This document shows, piece after piece, positions 1 through 6,787 of a DNA stretch of 17,478 nt. Where the stretch lies: positions 1 through 17,478 of the forward strand of contig CAMGRE010000025.1 of NCBI GenBank assembly GCA_946061355.1, read 5' to 3'. Origin of the DNA: an uncultured bacterium. GTDB lineage: Bacteria > Bacillota > Clostridia > Lachnospirales > Lachnospiraceae. The notes under the pieces are model-generated. The model worked only from the letters and a program-made list of their open reading frames with translations, did no database searches and was not told the DNA's origin. The position numbers and the translations under genes are program-made. The number at the start of each line of letters is the position of its first letter. The first letter of the stretch is position 1.

Positions 1-1
1 C

Positions 2-172
2 CTACTTCTTCGCCACCAGTATGACTCTCATTTCTTCAGGGATCGTTTCCCCCGAGAGTACGGTAAAATCGAGATCATTCAGTTTTTTTGTCCTGTCCGT
101 GTTCCCGGCACATCCTGCAAAACACAGAAACAGCGTAAGCACCATCAATACTTCCAATAATTTATATTTCAT
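2..172 (-). pseudogene. Short PrcB-like lipoprotein, apparently truncated by an amber codon
   Basis: The reading frame gives 56 residues. It starts with a lipoprotein signal (MKYKLL, a hydrophobic run, then the lipobox FAGC with Cys21), followed by a segment around LNDLDFTVLSGETIPEEM and a TAG stop at 2-4. The start at 172 is set by an AGGAGG ribosome binding site about 7 bases upstream; a longer in-frame extension to 457 runs over plsC and its promoter and is not credible. The LNDLDFTV...IPEE...KK segment resembles, from memory, the N-terminus of clostridial lipoproteins of the 'protease complex subunit PrcB' family. Those continue for roughly 80 to 100 more residues after this point. The visible product would therefore be a lipid-anchored stub. 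It is divergently transcribed from plsC. The alternative is a genuine very short lipoprotein. The family assignment is tentative and the truncation is inferred; only one base lies beyond the stop. Confidence 0.5.
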
Positions 173-203
173 GTCTGCCTCCTTCCACATCCTATGAAAA
201 TGA

Positions 204-232
204 TTGCGAAATATTCCCGCCTCGTCTATAAT
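204..232 (+). promoter_or_regulatory. Sigma-A promoter of plsC
   Basis: A -35 box TTGCGA at 204-209 is separated by exactly 17 bases from a perfect TATAAT at 227-232. The -10 box ends 40 bases before the plsC start codon. No other promoter is visible before the following nucleotidase gene, so this one may serve both. Confidence 0.75.
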
Positions 233-272
233 AAAATCATCACTTACAAAATCTGGGAGGTAGCTTTTTCTT

Positions 273-1007
273 ATGATACGTTTTCTGTTAACGGCTTCCT
301 TTGTCGTCCTGTTTTTGATCCTAAGCATTCCGCTTCTGATCATCGAGTGGATCATCGGCAAGTTTAACATGGATATCAAGAACCGGAGTTCCCTGGCAAT
401 TGTAAACTGGGCATTCCGCTGTGTTATTTTCCTGTCCGGCGGCCGCCCCGAATACATAGGAGAAGAGAACGTACCAAAGGATCAGGCAGTGCTCTATGTC
501 GGAAATCACAGAAGTTATTTTGACATTGTGCTGACTTACGTCCGCGTTCCGCGCCCTACCGGTTATATCGCCAAAGCGGAAATGATTAAAGTTCCCCTGT
601 TGTCCAACTGGATGAAAAATCTCCACTGTCTCTTTCTCGACCGTTCTGATATCAAGAAAGGCCTGAAGACAATTCTGGAGGGTATTGAAAAAGTCAAATC
701 CGGAATTTCCATATGTATTTTCCCGGAAGGAAGCCGGAACCGTGATGAAAATAATTTTCTTCCTTTTCATGAAGGCAGTCTGAAAATCGCAGAAAAGTCC
801 GGATGTCCCATCGTCCCAGTGGCAATCTGCAATTCCTCCGCGATCTGGGAGGATCATCTGCCTTTTATGAAAAAATCGCGTGTGATCATCGAATATGGCA
901 AGCCCATAATTCCGTCAGAGCTTTCCAAGGAAGACCGCAGATTTCTTGGCGCATACGTTCAGAAGGAAATTGAAAAGCTCTATTTCAAGAACAAGGCTTT
1001 ACTATAA
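273..1007 (+). CDS. plsC: 1-acyl-sn-glycerol-3-phosphate acyltransferase (PlsC/LPLAT family)
   Basis: The 244-residue protein belongs to the lysophosphatidic acid acyltransferase family, which transfers an acyl group to the sn-2 position of lysophosphatidate to make phosphatidic acid at the inner face of the membrane. An N-terminal hydrophobic segment (about residues 3-29) should anchor it. The family blocks are present in order: the catalytic HX4D motif in NHRSYFD (His79, Asp84), FLDR at 121-124, the acyl-acceptor motif FPEGSRNR at 150-157, and the VPVAI block at 181-185. Length is normal for the family. The ATG at 273 follows GGGAGG at 255-260, a slightly long spacing of 12. A consensus sigma-A promoter lies upstream. 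The next gene begins about 24 bases after the stop with no terminator between, so co-transcription is likely. The family assignment is firm; acyl-chain preference cannot be read from sequence. Confidence 0.92.
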   Translation: MIRFLLTASFVVLFLILSIPLLIIEWIIGKFNMDIKNRSSLAIVNWAFRCVIFLSGGRPEYIGEENVPKDQAVLYVGNHRSYFDIVLTYVRVPRPTGYIAKAEMIKVPLLSNWMKNLHCLFLDRSDIKKGLKTILEGIEKVKSGISICIFPEGSRNRDENNFLPFHEGSLKIAEKSGCPIVPVAICNSSAIWEDHLPFMKKSRVIIEYGKPIIPSELSKEDRRFLGAYVQKEIEKLYFKNKALL

Positions 1008-1017
1008 ATTCATATAA

Positions 1018-1024
1018 AAGGAGG
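1018..1024 (+). promoter_or_regulatory. Ribosome binding site that decides the nucleotidase start
   Basis: AAGGAGG here lies 1 base before the first ATG (1026) and 7 bases before the second in-frame ATG (1032). Only the second has a workable spacing, so translation should begin at 1032. Confidence 0.8.
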
Positions 1025-1031
1025 AATGAAA

Positions 1032-2759
1032 ATGAAAAGCAAAAAGCACTCCCGTCTTCTCGCGCTGACACTTGCTCTTACGTTAGTGGCAGGTATGGCG
1101 CTGCCCGTGCAGGCAAAGACGGCGAAACAAGCTGAGGATCTGACCGGAAAGCTTGTGATTCTGCACACCAATGACACCCATGGCCGCGACAGCGCAAAGG
1201 CTGATCAGAGCCTCGGCACCGCTGCCGTATCATGGCTCAAAGATGATCTGACAGCCAGAGGAGCTGATGTACTGTTATTCAGCGCCGGAGATGTGATTCA
1301 GGGCAAACCCCTTGTCAACATCACAAGCGGACAGACCGCCATTGAATTTATGAACAGTGCGCACTACAATCTGATGGTACCCGGTAACCACGAATTCGAT
1401 TATGGCTTCAGCAATCTGAAGAAACTGCAGTCACAGGCAGAGTTCCCGTTCCTTGCCGCTAACATCGTGGATAAGGAAACCGGAAAGCCTGTCTTCCCTG
1501 CAAACATGATCATCAATACCGCTCACGGTTACACCGTCGGCGTATTCGGTCTGGACACACCCGAGACTCAGACAAAATCACACCCTAAGAATGTGAAGGG
1601 TCTTACCTTCCTCTCCGGTAAGGAGTTATACAAATGTGCTCAGGAACAGGTTGATTATCTGAAGGGACAGGGTTGTAATCTGATCGTCTGTGTCGGACAT
1701 CTCGGCACCGATGACTCCAGCGCTCCTGACCGTTCCTATGATGTCATTCAGAATACGACCGGCATCGACCTCTTCATCGACGGTCACAGCCACACCGAGA
1801 TCAAGGGCGGCGAAAAAGTTAATGACACTCTGTTGGTCAGCACCGGCGAATATCTGAACAATATCGGTCAGATCGTATTTGACGGCACAGATCTGTCTGC
1901 TGACCTGATATCCGCGAAGGGTTATGAAGGCGGATATGACGAGCAGATCGCTATTGCCACAGCAAACTACAATATCATCATTGATAATGAATATGGCAAG
2001 GTATTCGGCAAAACACTTGTTAACCTGAACGGAACCAGATCCGGCGGAGACGCAGTGGACGCAGACGGCAATGTAGTTGCTTCCTTCCTTGAAGGCGAAG
2101 GCAATCGTACCTGTGAGACAAATCTGGGCGATTTCGCTACAGACGCGATCCTCACAATCGCACGCAGAGAATCCGGCAAAACGGTTGATGCTGCCATCAC
2201 AAACGGCGGCGGAATCCGCGAAACCATCCCCGCAGGCGATATCACCAAGAACGATATGATCACAGTATTCCCGTTCGGAAATGAGATCACTTTGGTAACC
2301 GTGACAGGTTCCGAGCTTCTGGAGGCTCTTGAGGCAGCATGCTCCACATGTCCCGAGCCGCTCGGTGCATTCCCTCAGGTATCCGGCATCACTTTCACGA
2401 TCGACGCCGGCATGCCGTATGTAAAGGGTGCTCAATATCCTGACTCCACATACTTCGCTCCCGCTGCACCCGGCACGCGTGTGAAGGATGTAAAGGTGAA
2501 CGGCGAACCGCTTTCACTCACCAAGGAATATACGATCGCTACCAATGACTTCACTGCAGCAGGCGGCGATACCTACTACGCATTCAAACGTGCAAACCTC
2601 ACCAACTCCGTTAGCACAGGCATCAGCCTTGAGGATGCTCTGATCGAGTACATCACAGAGGATCTGAATGGTGTGATCGGCGAGGATTACGCAGCTCCGA
2701 AGGGACGTATCACAGTCAATTACGATTCTCTCGTAATGCCTTTGGAACCTGCCGCATAA
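1032..2759 (+). CDS. Secreted 5'-nucleotidase / UshA-like metallophosphatase
   Basis: The 575-residue precursor has a basic, hydrophobic N-terminus ending in LPVQA (about residue 28), a typical signal peptidase I site, so it is exported. The N-terminal half is a calcineurin-like metallophosphatase. It shows HTNDTHG (Asp48, His50), the GD pair in GDVIQG (about 86-91), GNHEFD (about 118-123) and a later GHSHTE, together giving the two-metal site. The C-terminal half is a 5'-nucleotidase substrate domain, with NLGDFATDAI, NGGGIRETIPAG, VFPFGNEI and TNDFTAAGGD. The family hydrolyses nucleoside mono- or diphosphates and related nucleotides outside the cell. No LPXTG anchor or C-terminal membrane helix is present, so it is probably released or held by other contacts. 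The start at 1032 is preferred over 1026 on ribosome binding site spacing. It follows plsC closely and ends at a strong terminator. The exact substrate is not determinable here. Confidence 0.9.
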   Translation: MKSKKHSRLLALTLALTLVAGMALPVQAKTAKQAEDLTGKLVILHTNDTHGRDSAKADQSLGTAAVSWLKDDLTARGADVLLFSAGDVIQGKPLVNITSGQTAIEFMNSAHYNLMVPGNHEFDYGFSNLKKLQSQAEFPFLAANIVDKETGKPVFPANMIINTAHGYTVGVFGLDTPETQTKSHPKNVKGLTFLSGKELYKCAQEQVDYLKGQGCNLIVCVGHLGTDDSSAPDRSYDVIQNTTGIDLFIDGHSHTEIKGGEKVNDTLLVSTGEYLNNIGQIVFDGTDLSADLISAKGYEGGYDEQIAIATANYNIIIDNEYGKVFGKTLVNLNGTRSGGDAVDADGNVVASFLEGEGNRTCETNLGDFATDAILTIARRESGKTVDAAITNGGGIRETIPAGDITKNDMITVFPFGNEITLVTVTGSELLEALEAACSTCPEPLGAFPQVSGITFTIDAGMPYVKGAQYPDSTYFAPAAPGTRVKDVKVNGEPLSLTKEYTIATNDFTAAGGDTYYAFKRANLTNSVSTGISLEDALIEYITEDLNGVIGEDYAAPKGRITVNYDSLVMPLEPAA

Positions 2760-2777
2760 AAGCAATCAGGAAATACG

Positions 2778-2806
2778 AAGGGACTGTCACATGGCAGTCC
2801 CTTTTT
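2778..2806 (+). terminator. Intrinsic terminator after the nucleotidase
   Basis: The stem pairs AAGGGACTG (2778-2786) with CAGTCCCTT (2795-2803), with a possible extension inward, and is followed by a T run at 2802-2806. It lies 19 bases after the stop. On the minus strand, where the converging GH9 gene ends, the tail is much poorer in T, so it is mainly a plus-strand terminator. Confidence 0.85.
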
Positions 2807-2812
2807 ATACTG

Positions 2813-2848
2813 ATCTTGTGAAAATAAAGCAACACAACGCCACAAGAT
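2813..2848. repeat. 8-bp inverted repeat in the convergent intergenic gap
   Basis: ATCTTGTG at 2813-2820 and CACAAGAT at 2841-2848 form a perfect 8-bp stem with a 20-base loop, followed by a short T run on the plus strand. It lies just past the stop of the GH9-like gene. It may be a secondary terminator, but the long loop makes that weak. Confidence 0.4.
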
Positions 2849-2851
2849 TTT

Positions 2852-4246
2852 CTACCGGTTACTCAAAAGCTCACTCATCATAAAGATATACGCCGAATTC
2901 TGTACAGGATCAGAGAAAATATCCGTCTCAGCCAGTGGCTTGCCATCCCACTCCGATGCATAGCATATCCCCTGGGGATTTCGTCCCATCAGATAGTGGA
3001 AGTGATCTTCTATCACAGTATTGTACTCATGATTTGTGATAATGTGATTGATGATACACACTCTGATCATCTGCTCAAGGAGAGCTGCATTGTCTGCGGC
3101 TGCACCTTCCGAATACACCAGATATTTCTCGTTCTTGGAGCGTCCCACCAGGAGTTCCACTTCAGCCATCGCTTTCTTGATCACTCTGTCGCACAGGGAG
3201 ACATTCACCTTATTCTTTGTATTCAGATAAGTGATACTGCCGAAAAATTCAAGATCTGTGAATGTTTTTGATCCCTCAACCGCTTTTTCCAGATATTCCT
3301 CCGCAATTGCCCGATACTGATTGCTCCCGATCAGCCGGTAAAGCTCTGCGGCTGACAAAAAGATCAGATCCTCCGGCACTGTCAAATCCTTTCCGGCGCT
3401 TTTCCAGGAGGTTTCCGCTACCTTAAGGCACTCTCCCGCAAAGGCATTATCCAAATCCCGGAACAGATAAGACGCTCTGGCAAACACGGCGGCCCGATAT
3501 CCGCATATGGTTCCGTTCTCATCCGGATTGACCTGTGCCTGTTCCATAAGCCAGGTCAGTTCGTATCTGCACTCATCCAGTATATCCGGGGTGCCGTTTC
3601 CGCTTTCCGCAATTCCCGTATCGTCAGTATAAACTCCGCTAAACAGTTCGTAAGAAGTCAGGAGCTGATAAATCACGATGCAGGCGCGGATCTGCCTGTT
3701 CTCTCCTTTCTCCTGCATCTGCCATCCTCCCGGCTGCGAACCTCCGCTGTTCTCACTGCGCAGGCGGTAAAACTGACCGCATGCTCTCTGGAAAAAGGAA
3801 TAATACAGATTATCATGAATCAGGAAAGGGTAGGATTCTCCGATGACATCCATCTGGATATAGTATCTTCCCTCTTTCTGCAAATCCGTAAAACTTCCGT
3901 AACTGATCGATTCCCCGAAATGCTCATCATATCCCCCCGGTTTGACCGTCCCGGTATATACCGTCTCTTTCGTCTCTGCATCCTTTACCGTAAAAGTTGC
4001 AGGCAGGTTCTCGCCTTTAAAAATGACCGTCTTTTCACTGTCTCCCTCATAGCCAAGCCGGTTTACCAGGATATTCGGCGTGCTGACAGGCACCTCGTAC
4101 GACAGATCCACCTCCGCAGATGCCTTGTCCCATCCGAACGGATCTGCACTGTAAGCTGTATCTGTACTGACTCCCGATCCTCCCGTGCATCCGCTGAGCA
4201 AACAGCATATACTCAATAAAAGGGCTGTGAGTCTGTGTGCTTTCAA
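2852..4246 (-). CDS. GH9-related lipoprotein with degenerate catalytic motifs
   Basis: The 464-residue product has a lipoprotein signal with lipobox LSGC (Cys20), so it is anchored outside the membrane. Residues about 57-144 match the N-terminal immunoglobulin-like domain of GH9 cellulases (NILVNRLGYEGD...). Residues about 150-464 match the GH9 alpha-barrel: the block IAESGNGTPDILDE (212-225) and HYLMGRNPQG (417-426) are clear. Active GH9 enzymes carry GGW-x-DAGD, with the Asp as base, and a NE pair near the C-terminus, with Glu as acid. Here the first reads GGWQMQEKGEN (173-183), with no Asp, and the end reads DPVQNSAYIF (446-455), with no Glu. The product may bind carbohydrate or be inactive; similar degenerate GH9-like lipoproteins exist, as I recall, in Lachnospiraceae. 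The TTG start is supported by GGAGG 7 bases upstream (4254-4258). It follows the amidohydrolase gene and also has its own promoter. Confidence 0.75.
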   Translation of the reverse strand: MKAHRLTALLLSICCLLSGCTGGSGVSTDTAYSADPFGWDKASAEVDLSYEVPVSTPNILVNRLGYEGDSEKTVIFKGENLPATFTVKDAETKETVYTGTVKPGGYDEHFGESISYGSFTDLQKEGRYYIQMDVIGESYPFLIHDNLYYSFFQRACGQFYRLRSENSGGSQPGGWQMQEKGENRQIRACIVIYQLLTSYELFSGVYTDDTGIAESGNGTPDILDECRYELTWLMEQAQVNPDENGTICGYRAAVFARASYLFRDLDNAFAGECLKVAETSWKSAGKDLTVPEDLIFLSAAELYRLIGSNQYRAIAEEYLEKAVEGSKTFTDLEFFGSITYLNTKNKVNVSLCDRVIKKAMAEVELLVGRSKNEKYLVYSEGAAADNAALLEQMIRVCIINHIITNHEYNTVIEDHFHYLMGRNPQGICYASEWDGKPLAETDIFSDPVQNSAYIFMMSELLSNR

Positions 4247-4275
4247 TGTCTTTCCTCCAAAATGATTCTTTTAAT

Positions 4276-4304
4276 AGTATACCGCCTGAAGATCAATTGG
4301 TAAA
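4276..4304 (-). promoter_or_regulatory. Sigma-A promoter of the GH9-like gene
   Basis: Read on the minus strand, TTTACC (4304-4299, four of six consensus bases) is followed after 17 bases by TATACT (4281-4276, five of six). It sits in the 83-base gap downstream of the amidohydrolase and about 29 bases before the TTG start. No terminator is visible between the two genes, so read-through may add to it. Confidence 0.6.
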
Positions 4305-4329
4305 GACATGTTTCCCACTGTTTCGCCTG

Positions 4330-5532
4330 CTAAAAGTGCTTATTTCGATAAACGATCCTGCCATTTATCACCGTACAGAGCGTATGTGTAAACACTTCCA
4401 GCGGATTTCCGCCAAATATAGCGATATCTGCATCCTTCCCCACTTCCAGACTCCCTACCCTGTCATCAACGCCGCAGATCCTGGCAGCATTGATGGTGAT
4501 GGCACGAAGCCCTTCCATCATCGGCAGACCGGCCTTCACTGCCATTCCGGCGCACAGTGGCAGGGAGGCAATGATGGAGACGGGATGATCGGTTGTGATT
4601 GCTACCGTAACTCCATTTTCATATAAAATTCCCGCTGTTTTAAATGCAGCATTCTGCACCTCGATCTTACTCCTGCTGGCAAAATCCGGCCCCAGGATTG
4701 CCGGAAATCCCGATTCCCGTATCTGATCTGCGATCAGGTGTCCCTCAGTGCAGTGATCCAGTGTCATATTCACATCAAATTCCTTTGCGATACGGATTGC
4801 GGTAAAGATATCGTCCGCTCGATGCACATGCGCCTTCAGCGGAATCTCCCGGTTAAGCACAGGCAGCCACGCTTCATAGTGAAAGCTCTTTTTGAAATCT
4901 TCCCCGCCGCGCTCCTTTTTCTCCCGGTACTCCAACGCCCGGAACAACTCCTCCCTGAGCATGGAAGCGATCGCCATGCGGGTGACCGGTGACTGATTCT
5001 GCCCGCTGAAGTTCACTTTCGGATTTTCACCAAACGCAACCTTCATCGCCGCAGGCGCTTTCACAATCAGATCATCGATCCGTCTTCCCTTTGTCTTGAG
5101 AAAGGCAAACTGCCCGCCGACCACATTGGAACTGCCGGGACCGATCATGGCAGACGTGATCCCGGCCCTCACTGCATCGTCAAAAGCGGCATCCATCGTA
5201 TTGATCGCATCGATGGCGCGCAGCTCCGGTGTGATAGGATGGACGGTCTCATTACAGTCATCCCCTTCCATTCCCTTTTTCTCCTCCGTGATCCCCATGT
5301 GGCAGTGCGCCTCAATGAGCCCCGGCATTACCCTGTTTCCGTGTGCATTGAGCAGGATGTCCTCTCTGCGCTGTTTCTCATCCCGCGGATATTCCCTGCA
5401 GATATCCTCATACGTAAAATCATTTCCGATCCTGAGTATTTTACTTCCCTGCACGGCAATACAACCGTTTTCTATTCTTTCCGGAAGCTGATCCGCCATG
5501 GGATATATTTGTGCGTTCCAAATAAAAAGCAT
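4330..5532 (-). CDS. Metal-dependent amidohydrolase, imidazolonepropionase-like (COG1228 type)
   Basis: The 400-residue protein is a cytosolic TIM-barrel amidohydrolase. The small N-terminal beta domain leads into PGLIEAHCHMG, with metal-binding His76 and His78. KVAFGENPK at about 164-172 is a segment typical of this subgroup. Further metal-site candidates are His235 and His237 in KAHVHRADD, His260 and His265 in DHCTEGH, and Asp315 in TTDHP. The C-terminus (VGSLEVGKDADIAI...GNPLEV) closes the beta domain. The subgroup hydrolyses C-N bonds of cyclic or peptide-like substrates; the substrate is not identifiable here and no histidine-degradation genes are nearby. The ATG at 5532 follows AGAGGTGA at 5544-5537. 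Unusually, both lie inside a long terminator-like hairpin that also closes the upstream gene. It is downstream of the GIY-YIG gene by 39 bases and upstream of the GH9-like lipoprotein. Confidence 0.88.
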   Translation of the reverse strand: MLFIWNAQIYPMADQLPERIENGCIAVQGSKILRIGNDFTYEDICREYPRDEKQRREDILLNAHGNRVMPGLIEAHCHMGITEEKKGMEGDDCNETVHPITPELRAIDAINTMDAAFDDAVRAGITSAMIGPGSSNVVGGQFAFLKTKGRRIDDLIVKAPAAMKVAFGENPKVNFSGQNQSPVTRMAIASMLREELFRALEYREKKERGGEDFKKSFHYEAWLPVLNREIPLKAHVHRADDIFTAIRIAKEFDVNMTLDHCTEGHLIADQIRESGFPAILGPDFASRSKIEVQNAAFKTAGILYENGVTVAITTDHPVSIIASLPLCAGMAVKAGLPMMEGLRAITINAARICGVDDRVGSLEVGKDADIAIFGGNPLEVFTHTLCTVINGRIVYRNKHF

Positions 5533-5568
5533 ACTGTCACCTCTTTCTAAGAGTGAAGTATGCTTCTT
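5524..5568 (-). promoter_or_regulatory. Terminator-like stem-loop covering the amidohydrolase start
   Basis: On the minus strand AAGCATACT (5565-5557) pairs perfectly with AGTATGCTT (5535-5527). The stem continues with TCAC (5556-5553) on GTGA (5540-5537), and TCTT (5552-5549) on AAGA (5545-5542), with single-base bulges at 5536 and 5541 and a 3-base loop. A-rich sequence flanks the 5' arm and a T run (5528-5524) follows the 3' arm, as in an intrinsic terminator. The ATG of the amidohydrolase (5532-5530) and its ribosome binding site lie within the 3' half. It could end the upstream operon, limit translation of the amidohydrolase, or both. Confidence 0.7.
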
Positions 5569-5571
5569 TTT

Positions 5572-5823
5572 CTAAACTCTATACGTCTGAATCAAAAGTT
5601 CCTTTTCCTTCCGGCTGTACTGCTTGATCCTGTACTCCCGTCTCATGGCCTCTTCCTTCGTATCAAACTGTTCGCTGTACACCAATGTCACAGGGGTTCT
5701 GCTCTTCGTGTATTTGGCGCCTTTCTTCTGATTATGACAGGCAATCCTCTTCTCCAGATCGTTTGTCCAGCCTGTATACAAAGTGCCGTCACTACACCTG
5801 ACGATATACGTAAAACAGCTCAT
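5572..5823 (-). CDS. GIY-YIG domain protein, UPF0213 / YhbQ type
   Basis: The 83-residue protein is a stand-alone GIY-YIG domain of the usual length for the UPF0213 group. The first strand carries TYIV (Tyr6), followed by LYTGWTND (Tyr16-Thr17-Gly18). Arg26 in EKRIACHN, the KGAKYTKSR segment and Glu63 in MRREYRIK occupy the positions of conserved family residues. GIY-YIG domains cut DNA in known members such as UvrC and Slx1; the role of the small UPF0213 proteins is poorly defined. The ATG at 5823 lies 6 bases after the spoIIQ stop. Its GGAG ribosome binding site (5836-5833) is inside the last codons of spoIIQ, so the two are probably translated from the same message. A terminator-like hairpin follows directly. 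The family assignment is firm; a link to sporulation rests only on position. Confidence 0.88.
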   Translation of the reverse strand: MSCFTYIVRCSDGTLYTGWTNDLEKRIACHNQKKGAKYTKSRTPVTLVYSEQFDTKEEAMRREYRIKQYSRKEKELLIQTYRV

Positions 5824-5829
5824 ATTTGC

Positions 5830-6729
5830 TTACTCCATTCTCTCTAACGGATTCACCGGTGTGCCGTTTCTGGTCATGGCGAAATATACGTTAGGACCCT
5901 CAACGGTATAATATTTGGTCGGTGTGCCCACTTTGCCCAGCACATCGCCTGCGCGGATCACATCACCTTTCATTACTATGATATCCTGTAACCCACCATA
6001 GGTCAATTCGTAACCGCTTCCGATATCCACCTTTACCGCCTGTCCGATCTGCGCATCCTCAAACACGGAAACCACTTTTCCGTCTGCCGCCGCCACGATA
6101 TTTTCCCCTTCCGTGGCCGCGATCACGATCGCAGGATTGTATTTATACTGTTCCAGCGTGGGGAAATACACGGTCTTATCCATGCTGTAATTGATCAGCA
6201 CATTGCCTGCCACCGGCCACATAAGATTGTCTCTCTCCCGGAAAGAAAGCGCATTCTGCACACTGGCAGAAGTAACTTGCGCTGCGTCCGTGTTCTCCTC
6301 TTCAGTCTCCTTTTCCTCTTTCACAGGCTGCACTTGTTTTTGTGAAACGCTTTCGCCTGCTGCTTCCTCACTGTTTTGCAAAGTGTCTGCAGAGTCCGCC
6401 ACTGTGCCCCACACATTCGTCACATTGTCCGAGGATGTCTCCTGAAATCCGGGATCATAGTCGAGATCAGAATCTTTCATCGCTGTCTCCTGCCGGGAAG
6501 CAGTATTCTTTTCCTCATCCTCGATCGCTGCGGCAATCTGATCGGCTTTCTGCTCTGTCTGCTTCTCCAGACCGCTGATATCCACCATATAACCGTCTTT
6601 TTCTTCTTTATTTTTCTCTCTTACATAAAAACCGGTCATAGTGAGCGCTGTCAGGACAAATACGGAAGAAGCCAGCATAATGATTCTCTCTTTTTTCATA
6701 CCTTTCATTGTTGAACGTTTCCTTCTCAT
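5830..6729 (-). CDS. spoIIQ: SpoIIQ-like LytM (M23) domain protein, zinc ligands lost
   Basis: The 299-residue protein has a short basic N-terminus, one membrane helix (about 16-34), a long acidic low-complexity region (about 50-155) and a C-terminal LytM/M23 domain (about 195-298). This matches SpoIIQ, the forespore membrane protein that spans the intermembrane space with SpoIIIAH during engulfment. Active M23 enzymes use HxxxD, HxH and a further His. The matching places here read YNPAIVIA (about 197-204), YGGLQD (244-249) and VYFAMTRNG (281-289), so no zinc-binding His remains and peptidase activity is very unlikely. The B. subtilis SpoIIQ LytM domain is also degenerate, so a structural role fits. 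The ATG at 6729 follows GAGGTGAT with good spacing. It lies 58 bases behind spoIID, an order known from other Firmicutes, and it overlaps the translation signals of the GIY-YIG gene. Confidence 0.82.
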   Translation of the reverse strand: MRRKRSTMKGMKKERIIMLASSVFVLTALTMTGFYVREKNKEEKDGYMVDISGLEKQTEQKADQIAAAIEDEEKNTASRQETAMKDSDLDYDPGFQETSSDNVTNVWGTVADSADTLQNSEEAAGESVSQKQVQPVKEEKETEEENTDAAQVTSASVQNALSFRERDNLMWPVAGNVLINYSMDKTVYFPTLEQYKYNPAIVIAATEGENIVAAADGKVVSVFEDAQIGQAVKVDIGSGYELTYGGLQDIIVMKGDVIRAGDVLGKVGTPTKYYTVEGPNVYFAMTRNGTPVNPLERME

Positions 6730-6787
6730 GCTTATTTATCACCTCGTCCATAGTTTTGCCCCATTTCAGATGTTTATGCAGGAAAAA

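Noticed and set aside
173..457. Upstream extension of the lipoprotein frame
   Set aside because: It would overlap plsC and its promoter, bury the lipoprotein signal in mid-protein, and ignore the AGGAGG site that fits the start at 172.
321..857. A 178-codon open frame on the minus strand
   Set aside because: It is antisense to plsC, covering the catalytic motifs of that gene; no recognisable protein features.
1626..2435. A 269-codon open frame on the minus strand
   Set aside because: It is antisense to the nucleotidase in a region with clear conserved motifs on the plus strand; Cys-rich and without a ribosome binding site or domain.
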